Source: DASZIT01 sp963770635
GTDB lineage: Bacteria > Actinomycetota > Acidimicrobiia > Acidimicrobiales > RAAP-2
Length of the DNA: 64,000 nt
Assembly (NCBI GenBank): GCA_963770635.1
Contig: CAVYQI010000004.1
Span: 310,001 to 374,000 of the forward strand
Direction of reading: 5' to 3'
Both the position numbers and the translations under genes were made by a program. Below are positions 1 through 7,588 of this stretch, in pieces. Within the stretch, counting starts at the first letter, position 1. Each line of letters opens with the position of its first letter. The notes beneath the pieces are model-generated. The model saw nothing but the letters and a program-made list of their open reading frames with translations, was not told the origin of the DNA and made no database searches.

Positions 1-1
1 G

Positions 2-721
2 GAATTCCTGGGCGAATGGTTGACCCGACGAGCAGTGGAGCCCGGGGAGGTCACGGTATCCTCCAAGTGGGGATACACCTATACCGCCGACTGGAAGCTG
101 GATGCCGAGATCCAGGAGGTCAAGGATCACTCCGCCGCCGCCCTCGCCCGCCAATGGCCGGAAACCAACGCGCGACTCGGCCCGTGGCTCCGCCTCTACC
201 AGATCCACTCCGCCACCCTGGAGTCCGGGGTTCTCGATGATGTCGCGGTGCATCGCCAACTGGCCGGGCTCGGTGTGCCCATCGGGCTCAGCTTGAGCGG
301 TCCGCGCCAGGCCGACACCCTCGGCAAGGCGCTGACCGTCGAGGTCGACGGCACCCTCTTGTTCTCCGCGGTGCAGGCCACCTGGAACCTCCTGGAGACC
401 TCGGTGGGCCCGGCCCTGGCGGAGGCCCACGCGGCGGGCTGGACCGTGATCGTGAAGGAGGCCCTGGCCAATGGGCGTCTCGCCGTACCCGGTCCGATGA
501 CCGCCAGCCTCGGTGAACGCCCCGACGTGACCGCCCTGGGGGTGGCGTTGGCCCAGCCCTGGGCCGACGTCGTGCTCTCGGGGGCGGCCACCGTTGCTCA
601 ACTGGGTTCGAATCTCCAGGCACTCGAGGTCACCACCCCGGTCGACCCGGATCGACTGGCTTCCCTGGCTGGTGACCCACAGACCTACTGGGACCAACGG
701 GCGGCGATGCCGTGGACGTGA
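2..721 (+). CDS. Aldo/keto reductase, 5'-truncated by window edge
   Basis: The reading frame is already open at base 2 (E-F-L-G-E-W) and continues without a break, so the gene starts left of the window; the first in-window TTG is not its start. The visible 240 residues are the middle and C-terminal part of an aldo/keto reductase TIM barrel. The strand segment VSSKWGY carries the Lys, and LYQIHS the His, of the family's Asp-Tyr-Lys-His catalytic set; the Asp and Tyr lie in the missing part. The family carries out NADPH-dependent reduction of carbonyl compounds in the cytosol. The substrate cannot be read from the sequence. It converges on the thioredoxin gene 33 bases downstream. Confidence 0.8.
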   Translation, partial: EFLGEWLTRRAVEPGEVTVSSKWGYTYTADWKLDAEIQEVKDHSAAALARQWPETNARLGPWLRLYQIHSATLESGVLDDVAVHRQLAGLGVPIGLSLSGPRQADTLGKALTVEVDGTLLFSAVQATWNLLETSVGPALAEAHAAGWTVIVKEALANGRLAVPGPMTASLGERPDVTALGVALAQPWADVVLSGAATVAQLGSNLQALEVTTPVDPDRLASLAGDPQTYWDQRAAMPWT

Positions 722-753
722 GGATCGGGTTGCCGCGGCTGCGGCGCGCATGC

Positions 754-1203
754 TCAGTTCGACGGGACGGGCGGCAGCGCCTGTTCCAGCCAGGCCCGAA
801 GTTGGTGTTCGGGAGCCGCACCGGTCTGACGGGCAAGCACCTCGTCGCCCCGCATGACCAGGAGGGTAGGGATGGCCTGGATGCCGAAGCGGGCCGACAC
901 CTGGGGGGCGTCGTCGGCGTTGACCTTCACCAGCTTGATCCGGCCGGCCATCTCCGCGGCCAGGTGCTCGAGTGCCGGGCTGACCATCCGACACGGGCCG
1001 CACCAGGGTGCCCAGATATCCACCAGCACCGGAATCACCGACGCGGTGACGACTTCACCGAACGTATCGTCCCCGGCCTCCCCGATCCACGGGAGCGGGG
1101 ACTTGCACTTCGCACACCGGGGTATGCCGCTCGCCGCCGACGGCACCTGGTTTTTGGTCCCGCAGCTTTCACACCGCACTACCTTGGACCCGCTTGACGC
1201 CAT
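754..1203 (-). CDS. Thioredoxin with N-terminal zinc ribbon (TrxC-like)
   Basis: A 149-residue protein. Residues 11-33 hold two CxxC pairs (CESC and CAKC), the zinc-binding extension typical of thioredoxin 2/TrxC, followed by a thioredoxin fold with the redox-active WCGPC motif (Cys 68 and 71) and the cis-Pro strand IPTLLVM. It reduces protein disulfides in the cytosol, and the zinc ribbon is known to tune activity under oxidative stress. The start ATG at 1203 is chosen because a GAGGAGGAGG ribosome site lies 8 bases upstream; the frame can be extended upstream but without family similarity. It is last in the minus-strand run that follows ispE. Confidence 0.9.
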   Translation of the reverse strand: MASSGSKVVRCESCGTKNQVPSAASGIPRCAKCKSPLPWIGEAGDDTFGEVVTASVIPVLVDIWAPWCGPCRMVSPALEHLAAEMAGRIKLVKVNADDAPQVSARFGIQAIPTLLVMRGDEVLARQTGAAPEHQLRAWLEQALPPVPSN

Positions 1204-1234
1204 GCCGGCCCCTCCTCCTCGCCGGGTCTGTCGT

Positions 1235-1702
1235 TCACGACGAGGATGCCGCTGGTGGTTCGGCCTCGTCACCACCCAAGGCGGTCGTGAGCCCCTCCAG
1301 GTCGCTCACCGTCACGGTGAGCGCCGAGTGACCGCTCCGTCGAAGTGGCGATGGCACTTTTTCGGCAAAGTGGATGCAGACGCCTCCGTCGTGGTTGGTT
1401 CCGAAGCTCAGCCCGTCGTCGACCATTGATCCCCGAACACCGAATGCCGTCCACCAACGGTAGTTCCGGGTGATATGCGCGCCGGTAATGTTCGCGACCG
1501 GCGTGGCCAGCTTGAAAAATCCGAACGTCGCCACCATGGAGCCGTCATCGGTGAGCGTGACGCCGTCCTTACCGGGTCGGAGCCCGAACGGCACCAGAAC
1601 CGGCAGGTACCGCTTGTCAATCGCGTAACCAAAATGTTGTGCCACCATCCACCGATCCGTTTGTTCGTACCCATGGAACGAGTACACGAGTGCTCGCTCC
1701 AC
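1235..1702 (-). CDS. Conserved hypothetical protein
   Basis: A 155-residue protein that I do not recognise. It is rich in aromatic residues, with no signal peptide or membrane span, and a low-complexity Ala/Ser tail. The GTG start is supported by an AGGAAGG ribosome site just upstream. Notable stretches are FGTNHDGGVCIHF and YRWWTAFGVRG. It lies 71 bases downstream of ispE and 31 bases upstream of the thioredoxin gene on the same strand, so it may be cotranscribed with the ispE block. No function is proposed. Confidence 0.7.
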   Translation of the reverse strand: MERALVYSFHGYEQTDRWMVAQHFGYAIDKRYLPVLVPFGLRPGKDGVTLTDDGSMVATFGFFKLATPVANITGAHITRNYRWWTAFGVRGSMVDDGLSFGTNHDGGVCIHFAEKVPSPLRRSGHSALTVTVSDLEGLTTALGGDEAEPPAASSS

Positions 1703-1773
1703 CCCTTCCTACCCGATGACCGCCAGTTTGATCCGCTCCGAACCGCGGCGACGACTGGTACGGCCGATGATGG

Positions 1774-2643
1774 CTAGCTGGCCGGGACCGTCCTGGCCCC
1801 CAGCAGTCGGGCCGAGGCCTGCCCCAGCTGGAGGGACCGTCGATCTTCGAGTCCGTAGGTGTCCGGCCCGCCGTCGACGAACCAGGTCGACCCGCTTCCG
1901 GCCAGGCGCGGCTCCACCCCGGTGGCGTCGGCGAACGCCTGGCGCCAGAGGGCGAGTCGTGGTTCGGCCAACAGCGCCGGCGCCTCGAGATCGTTGCCGG
2001 CCGTGCCTTCCGGCGGCAACGATCCGGCGCCGGACATGGCGTCCCAGGCCCGGTAGACGGCGGCGGTGTCCATCCCGAACGGCGGCAACAGCAGGGTGAA
2101 CTGCCGGTCCTGATGGGCCAGGGCGGTCACCGATTCGCCGATCCCCCGCACCCGAGCCCTCCCGCCGGCGACGCAGAAGGGGACGTCGGCCCCCAGCTCC
2201 GAGGCCACCTCGAGATCGGAGCAACCCGCCCACCGCAGGATGGCGGCGGCATCGGCGGATCCCCCGCCGAGGCCCGCCCCCACCGGGATCCGCTTGATCA
2301 ACCGGACCCGAGCGGAGCGTCCGACCGCCTCCAGTGCCCGGACCACCAGGTTGTCGGCCCCGACCGACAAGCCCACCGTGCCGCCTTCCGAGACATGCGG
2401 ATCACCGCGAACATGCCCGTCGGACCCGGCTTCGATGGTCAACCCTTGGCCGGGGCCGATCGCCAGGGTGTCGGCCAGGTCGATGGTTACCATCTCGGAG
2501 TCCAGCTCGTGAAACCCGTCGGGGCGGACCCCGGTGATCCGGAGCGACAGCGTGAGCTTGGCCGGGGCCCGGACCTCGGTCGTCCGGGCGCTCCTCTCCG
2601 GGTCGGCCGGCCCTCCGGTCGGCCCGGATGCCAATTCGGTCAT
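1774..2643 (-). CDS. ispE: 4-diphosphocytidyl-2-C-methyl-D-erythritol kinase (IspE)
   Basis: A 289-residue GHMP-family kinase that phosphorylates CDP-methylerythritol in the non-mevalonate isoprenoid pathway. The N-terminal APAKLTLSLRITG is the family's opening strand, and PVGAGLGGGSADAAA is the GHMP ATP-binding loop; the C-terminal segment LAGSGSTWFV matches the last conserved glycine motif. The start ATG at 2643 overlaps the rsmA stop (ATGA), so the two are translationally coupled. The longer upstream extension of this frame is antisense-like shadow within rsmA. The rsmA-ispE order is conserved in Actinobacteria and Firmicutes. Confidence 0.95.
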   Translation of the reverse strand: MTELASGPTGGPADPERSARTTEVRAPAKLTLSLRITGVRPDGFHELDSEMVTIDLADTLAIGPGQGLTIEAGSDGHVRGDPHVSEGGTVGLSVGADNLVVRALEAVGRSARVRLIKRIPVGAGLGGGSADAAAILRWAGCSDLEVASELGADVPFCVAGGRARVRGIGESVTALAHQDRQFTLLLPPFGMDTAAVYRAWDAMSGAGSLPPEGTAGNDLEAPALLAEPRLALWRQAFADATGVEPRLAGSGSTWFVDGGPDTYGLEDRRSLQLGQASARLLGARTVPAS

Positions 2644-3524
2644 GAGGCGATCGGCTCGGTCGGTTCCCACGCCGACAGTCTCCCCCACTCCTCCAATCCC
2701 AGTTCCTCCGCCCGGGCCGTCGGCTCGACGTTGGCCGCCGCGTAGGCGCCGGGGTCCACCAGGCCGTCGAGGGAACGGCGGAGCATCTTGCGACGGTGGG
2801 CGAATCCGGCCCGGACCACCGAGAACAGCCGGTCGTAGGACACCGTTCCCGCCGCTCCCTCCGGACGTGGCCGGCGGTCGAGGCGGACCAGCACCGACTC
2901 CACCTTGGGCCGGGGGATGAACACCGATGCCGGCACCCGGCCGACCGTCGAGGCGCGGGCCCAGTAGGCGATCTTGACCGACACCGCCCCGTACGCCTCC
3001 TCCCCGGGGTGAGCCGCCAATCGCTCGCCCACCTCCCGCTGGACCATCACCAGCAAGGAGGCCACCTGGGGAGCCTCTTCGAGCACCCGGACCACCAACG
3101 GGATGGCCACGTTGTAGGGGAGGTTGGCCACCAGCGACCACGTCCGCTCGGGGGTGCCGCTGGCGCCCTCGCCACCGTCGTCGGCGCCGGCCTCCGCCTG
3201 CAGTAGCTCAGGCCAGTCCACCTTCAGTGCGTCGGCTTCCACCACCCGGACACCCAGGGGCTCGACGTGCGAGCGCAGTACCGGCACGATGCGCCGGTCG
3301 ATCTCGACGGCGGTCACCTCCGCCCCGGTCTCGACCAGCGCCAGGGTCAACGAACCGAGCCCGGCACCGATCTCCACCACCCGGGATCCCGGTCCGACCC
3401 CGGCCAGGTGGGCGATCTTCCGGACGGTGTTGCCGTCAGCCACGAAGTTCTGACCCAGGGCCCGACTGGGATGGAGATCGTTGGCGTCGAGCAGGGCATG
3501 AATATCCGCTCGACCGTACGTCAC
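2640..3524 (-). CDS. rsmA: 16S rRNA (adenine1518/1519-N6)-dimethyltransferase RsmA (KsgA)
   Basis: A 294-residue SAM-dependent methyltransferase that dimethylates two adjacent adenines near the 3' end of 16S rRNA late in small-subunit assembly. Motifs are LGQNFV near residue 25, the SAM loop VVEIGAGLGSLT, the acidic strand VTAVEID and the catalytic NLPYNVA. The C-terminal helical domain follows (FAHRRKMLRRSL). The start is GTG at 3524 and no strong ribosome site is visible; it follows the RlpA-like gene by 12 bases, suggesting coupling to it. The stop overlaps the ispE start by 4 bases. Confidence 0.95.
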   Translation of the reverse strand: MTYGRADIHALLDANDLHPSRALGQNFVADGNTVRKIAHLAGVGPGSRVVEIGAGLGSLTLALVETGAEVTAVEIDRRIVPVLRSHVEPLGVRVVEADALKVDWPELLQAEAGADDGGEGASGTPERTWSLVANLPYNVAIPLVVRVLEEAPQVASLLVMVQREVGERLAAHPGEEAYGAVSVKIAYWARASTVGRVPASVFIPRPKVESVLVRLDRRPRPEGAAGTVSYDRLFSVVRAGFAHRRKMLRRSLDGLVDPGAYAAANVEPTARAEELGLEEWGRLSAWEPTEPIAS

Positions 3525-3536
3525 CCGGTCAGTGTG

Positions 3537-4241
3537 TCACCAGCTCAGCTCGGCATCGGAGATGACGCCTTGGGAGAGTGGGGCGAGCTGAGCAAAGGTG
3601 GCGGTGGCCAGGTCGATCTGTCGGGAGGTGTCGGCCTCATAGTCGTCCACCGTGCAACTCACCGTGTTCCCGTTGTCGGGGTTGGTGATCGTCACCACGG
3701 TGCCGAAGGGCAAGAACGGGCTGGCGCAGGTACCCGGGGTGGCGTCGTAGTAGGTGACGATGCCGGTCATCGAGTTGGCGGGCGGAGCCGGGGCCGGGGC
3801 CGGGGAGGTGGCTTGCACCGGCACCGGGGCCGGGGAGGTGGCTTGCACCAATGCCGCCTGAGTGGTCGGCGTCACGGAGGTGGCGGTCGGCGACGAGGTT
3901 GTGGCCGTAGTAGCCGGGGTGGTGGCCGCAGTGGTGGTGGGCGCGACCGGCTGGCCCACTCCGGGGGCGGCCGCCGCGCTCGACTTGATGGTGTCGGCGG
4001 CCAGCTGCCACGCCGGGAGGTACCCGGCCGGTTTGGGCGCCGCCGACTTCGGACCGTCATGGGCGCGGCCCGTGCCGCTTCCGTGTCCGGGCCCCGCCGA
4101 GCTCGAACCGGATTTGATGACGACGAGCGGCACGATCAGGAGCGCTCCGCAGAGGAGCAGTGCGGCACCGGGCCGACCACTCCGTTGGATTGAGGGACTC
4201 AGAACTCCACCTTGGTTGCGTGCGTATATGAACGCATTCAA
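3537..4241 (-). CDS. Membrane-anchored RlpA-like double-psi beta-barrel protein in the rpfB/yabE locus
   Basis: A 234-residue protein: a short cytoplasmic N-terminus, one hydrophobic segment (about residues 26-42), a long Ala/Pro/Thr-rich linker containing two QATSPAP repeats, then a C-terminal double-psi beta-barrel (GIVTYYDATPGTCASP...LPFGTVVTITN...VDDYEADTSRQIDLA). Such domains occur in RlpA lytic transglycosylases and in the 3D domain of Firmicute YabE. I chose the TTG at 4241 because GGAGGAG lies 5 bases before it; the longer frame has no such signal. It sits between tatD and rsmA-ispE, where M. tuberculosis has rpfB and Bacillus has yabE, so a peptidoglycan-remodelling role outside the membrane is inferred. 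Its leader carries a terminator-like hairpin. Confidence 0.8.
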   Translation of the reverse strand: MNAFIYARNQGGVLSPSIQRSGRPGAALLLCGALLIVPLVVIKSGSSSAGPGHGSGTGRAHDGPKSAAPKPAGYLPAWQLAADTIKSSAAAAPGVGQPVAPTTTAATTPATTATTSSPTATSVTPTTQAALVQATSPAPVPVQATSPAPAPAPPANSMTGIVTYYDATPGTCASPFLPFGTVVTITNPDNGNTVSCTVDDYEADTSRQIDLATATFAQLAPLSQGVISDAELSW

Positions 4242-4268
4242 GCCGTCTCCTCCAAGCCGACTTAAATG

Positions 4269-4294
4269 AAAACGACCGCTCAAAACAGCGGCCG
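4269..4294 (-). terminator. Terminator-like hairpin in the tatD-rlpA interval
   Basis: On the minus strand CGGCCGCT pairs with AGCGGTCG (8 bp, one G-U) across a GTTTTG loop and is followed directly by TTTTC and a further ATTT. This is the shape of an intrinsic terminator. It lies about 86 bases after the tatD stop and 28 bases before the rlpA start, so it either ends the metG-tatD message or attenuates rlpA-rsmA-ispE. Confidence 0.6.
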
Positions 4295-4350
4295 CAACCA
4301 AGACGCTAGACAGGTTCGCGTCCACTAATCAAACCGGATCGCCAAAAATC

Positions 4351-4365
4351 GTTACCGTCGGTAAC
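4351..4365. promoter_or_regulatory. Perfect 7-1-7 palindrome, candidate operator
   Basis: GTTACCG and CGGTAAC flank a single T, a perfect 15-base palindrome just downstream of the tatD stop and upstream of the rlpA leader hairpin. The GTTACC/GGTAAC half-site also occurs in the promoter of the TetR gene at 35310-36131. The binding protein is unknown. Confidence 0.45.
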
Positions 4366-4380
4366 GGCTAGTGCACCATT

Positions 4381-5346
4381 TCACAAGGCGAACATGGCCC
4401 GGGCGTTGCCGGTCGAGACCTCGGCGACCAGCTCCCTGCTTACCCCTTTGACGGTAGCAATTGTTGCCCCGACCAGGGGCACCCGAGCCGGTTCGTTGGG
4501 CGATCCGCGATGGGGAACCGGGGTCAGGAACGGGGAATCCGTCTCGATCAACAGGCGCTCAATCGGGCAGATCTGGGCGGCTTCGCGCACTTCGACCGCG
4601 GTTTTGAACGTCACCACCCCGCTGAACGAAAGTGACGCCCCGAGGTCGAGGCACCGGCGAGCCTCCTCCGGCCCCCCGGTGAAGCAGTGGATGATGGTGC
4701 GCTCCGGCACACCGGTGGCGGCGAGGATCTCGATGGTGTCGTCCCACGCCTCGCGGGTGTGAACCACCAGAGTCAGCCGGTGCCGGAGGGCCAACTCGAT
4801 CTGGGCCGCGAACGCCGCCCGTTGCACGTCTCGCGGTGAATGATCGTAGTGATAATCGAGTCCACACTCTCCTATACCGACCACGATTGCCGACGGTTTA
4901 TCCGTTGCACCTCCGTCGGGTGGATCCGGAAGCTCCGCCCCCAAAATCGAATCCAACGTCTGCACGCCGTTGATGGCGTCGTGGGGATGCAGCCCGATGG
5001 TCGCCCACAGCTGGATCCCCTCGGCGGTGGCCACCGAGTCGGCTCGGGCCATGGACCGGGCCAGTTCCACCGCTTCGGCGGAGGTGGTGGCGTCGGTACC
5101 CACGCAGACCATCCGGGTGACCCCGGCCTCCGAGGCCCGGGCGATGGCGCCGGCCAGCCGGGTGGCATGGGGCTCGGGGTGGGCGCCGGCCCCAGCGTTG
5201 CCCCCTCGTTCTCCCTGGTCACCGGCCAGATACTCGGTCTGGAGGTGGCAGTGGGAGTCGAACCACTCGACCACCGCATCGGAGGACCGGTCGACGGGTT
5301 GCTTTCCGCGTGGGGCGACCTCCGGATCCACCGGCGTGGAGCTCAC
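4381..5346 (-). CDS. tatD: TatD family metal-dependent hydrolase
   Basis: A 321-residue TIM-barrel hydrolase of the TatD family, cytosolic metal-dependent nucleases. The metal ligands are visible: DSHCHL near the N-terminus, the Glu in GIGECGLDYHYD, the His in LVVHTREAWDD, the His in IIHCFTG, and the Asp in LIETDSPFL. The GTG at 5346 overlaps the metG stop (GTGA), which favours it over the alternative GTG nearer to the DSHCH motif. An internal insert of about 15 residues (QGERGGNAGAGAHPEP) follows the first motif and is unusual for the family. The order metG-tatD-X-rsmA-ispE is conserved. Confidence 0.92.
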   Translation of the reverse strand: MSSTPVDPEVAPRGKQPVDRSSDAVVEWFDSHCHLQTEYLAGDQGERGGNAGAGAHPEPHATRLAGAIARASEAGVTRMVCVGTDATTSAEAVELARSMARADSVATAEGIQLWATIGLHPHDAINGVQTLDSILGAELPDPPDGGATDKPSAIVVGIGECGLDYHYDHSPRDVQRAAFAAQIELALRHRLTLVVHTREAWDDTIEILAATGVPERTIIHCFTGGPEEARRCLDLGASLSFSGVVTFKTAVEVREAAQICPIERLLIETDSPFLTPVPHRGSPNEPARVPLVGATIATVKGVSRELVAEVSTGNARAMFAL

Positions 5347-6846
5347 TTCCGCCGCGGGAAGAGCGGGGCGCCCTTCTCCACCGCCAGGCCCCCGGGGTAA
5401 CCGCCCCAGACCGCCGCCGCCGGCAGGCGTTGCCCGACCGCCGATCCGGTGAGTCCGATGCGTCGCCAGATCTCGTCGGCAGTGGCGGGCATGGCCGGCA
5501 CGATCAGCACCGACACGATGCGGAGCACCTCGAGCGCGCTGCCCAGCACCGCCTCGACCGCCGGGCCCGGGTCGGCCTTCCAGGGCTCGGTCGCTTCCAA
5601 CTCGGCATTGGTCTCGCGGATGAGCCGCCAGGTGGCCTCGAGGGCCAGATGGGGTTGGCCGGCGTTCCAAGCCTCGGTCGCCTCCGCCACCACCTCGGCC
5701 GCCACTGATGCCAGCCGGCTCCCGGGGTCGGGCGCCGGACCGGTTCCGCCGCATTTGGACCCGACCACCGTCGCCACCCGGGAGACCAGGTTTCCCAGGT
5801 TGTTGGCCAGGTCGGCGTTGTACCGGCTGGTGATCCCCTCGGCCGAGAAGTCCCCGTCCGACCCCAACGGGGTGTCCCGGAGCAGGTGGTAGCGCACCGG
5901 GTCGACCCCGAAGTCGGCGATGAGCTCCTCCGGGGTGATCTTGTTGAGGCTGGACTTCGACATCTTCTGCCCGCTGACCAGCAGCCAGCCGTGCACCTGG
6001 ACGTGGGCCGGCGGGTCGATACCGGCGGCCATGCACATGGCCGGCCACCAGACACAATGGAACCGGATGATCTCCTTGCCGATGAGGTGGTGGACCGCCG
6101 GCCACCACTCCTCGAAGCGATCCTGGTCCTGGCCGTAGCCGATGGCGGTCAGGTAGTTGACCAGCGCGTCGTACCAGACATAGAAGACGTGCTTCTCGTC
6201 CCACGGGACCGGGACGCCCCAGTCGATCGAGGTCCGGGTGATCGAGATGTCCCGGAGGCCTCCTCGTATGAAGCTCAGCGCCTCGTTCCGCTTGGACTCG
6301 GGAATCACCGCCTCCGGGCTCTTCTCGTACCACTCGACCAGCCGCGCCTCGAAGGCGCTGAGCCGGAAGAAGTAATTCTCCTCTTCCAAGAGCTCGACCG
6401 GGGTGAGGTGGACAGGACAGAATTCGCCGTTGACCAGCTCGTCCTCGTTGTAATACTGCTCACAGGCGACGCAGTAGAGGCCCCGGTAGGTGCCCTTGAC
6501 GATCCACCCGTTCTCGTAGATCTTGCCGAGGAATTCCTGCACCGCCAGCGTGTGCCGGGGCTCGGTGGTCCGGATGAAGTCGTCGTTGGAGATGTCCAGC
6601 TCCGCCCATGCCGCCGCAAACCGGGGGGCGAGTTGATCGGTCCACTCCTGGGGACCCAGGCCGTGCTCCTCGGCGGCGCGGGCGACTTTCGCCGTGCTCG
6701 TCGGTGCCGGTGAGGAAGAAGACGTCATCGCCGATCAGCCGGTGCCACCGGGCCAGCGCGTCGGCGTTGACGGTGGCGTAGGCGTGACCGACGTGGGGGG
6801 CGTCGTTGACGTAGTAGATGGGAGTGGTGATGTAGTAGCGGGACAC
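5343..6846 (-). CDS. metG: Methionyl-tRNA synthetase, frameshifted at about 6690
   Basis: This class I synthetase charges tRNA-Met. The start ATG at 6846 gives MSRYYITTPIYYVNDAPHVGH, with the HIGH-type motif HVGH at residues 18-21, up to GTDEHG. The rest (KVARAAEEHG onwards) continues in another frame from about 6689. The zinc region (CVACEQ...FCPVH) and the KMSKS loop (GQKMSKSSLNK) lie in the second frame and are intact. The span is 1504 bases, and the missing residue between GTDEHG and KVARAA fits loss of a two-base CG repeat unit. As the enzyme is essential and the rest is undamaged, an assembly error is likely. The stop overlaps the tatD start. Confidence 0.88.
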
Positions 6847-6945
6847 TGCCCCGTAGCGTACCGATCCCGCCCCCGGCCCCCGACCGAATCACCGCGGCCC
6901 CCGTCTCGGGATTCCGGCGGGCGCGGGGCGGCTGCCGTTAGTCGG

Positions 6946-7488
6946 TCACCAGTTGGCCACGTGGCACCCGCCGCGGCCGGTGCGCTCGGTGAAGCGCTGG
7001 TGGTACTCCTCGGCCGGCCAGAAGGTGGTGGCCGGGGTGACCTCGGTCACGATGGGTCGCTGGAATCGGGCCTGGTACTCGTCGAGCGACGCCTTGGCCG
7101 CCTTCGCCTGCGCCTCGTTGCGAGTGAAGACCGCCGACCGGTACTGGGTCCCGTGGTCCGGCCCCTGCCGGTTGAGAGTGGTGGGGTCGTGATGGCGCCA
7201 GAACTCCTCGAGGAGGGTTTCGAAGGACACCTGGCCCGGGTCGAAGGTCACCAGCACCGCCTCGGCGTGCCCGGTGCGGCCTGAGCACACCTGCTCGTAG
7301 GTCGGACGTTCGACCTCGCCGCCCTCGTAGCCGGAGATGGCGTCGACCACCCCGGGGATGGCTCGAAAGAACTCCTCGACCCCCCAGAAACAACCCGCAG
7401 CAAAGGCGGCCCGGTCCATGCCTTCGGGGACCTCGTCGGGCCCGATTCCGGGTGCCTGGGTCTTGTCCATCTCAGTTCGTCCGAACAT
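6946..7488 (-). CDS. msrA: Peptide-methionine (S)-S-oxide reductase MsrA
   Basis: A 180-residue protein that reduces methionine S-sulfoxide in proteins, taking electrons from thioredoxin. The active site GCFWG has its catalytic Cys at residue 33; the family segments GYEGGEVERPTYEQVCSG, HAEAVLVTFDP, FWRHHDPT and the GTQYRS motif follow in order. Two further cysteines (in QVCSG and GGCHVANW) may resolve the intermediate. The ATG at 7488 is preferred over the adjoining upstream GTG because GGGAGG lies 7 bases before it. It sits between rsmI and metG on the same strand, with gaps of about 100 bases on each side. Confidence 0.94.
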   Translation of the reverse strand: MFGRTEMDKTQAPGIGPDEVPEGMDRAAFAAGCFWGVEEFFRAIPGVVDAISGYEGGEVERPTYEQVCSGRTGHAEAVLVTFDPGQVSFETLLEEFWRHHDPTTLNRQGPDHGTQYRSAVFTRNEAQAKAAKASLDEYQARFQRPIVTEVTPATTFWPAEEYHQRFTERTGRGGCHVANW

Positions 7489-7588
7489 CACTGTGCCTCC
7501 CTGTTTGTCGCCACCGGGATTCGCGACCTTTGGCTACCGGACCGCCAATCGTGTAGGGCCCCACCTCTCCTGACGCTAATCCCTCCTC

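Noticed and set aside
5347..6333. Upstream extension of the tatD frame
   Set aside because: It lies antisense-free but inside metG in another frame, and the protein is Gly/Arg-rich with no similarity; the GTGA junction at 5346 is the natural start.
6680..6700. Programmed frameshifting in metG
   Set aside because: No slippery heptamer or downstream stimulatory structure is apparent, and four other genes show similar isolated indels, which favours sequence error.
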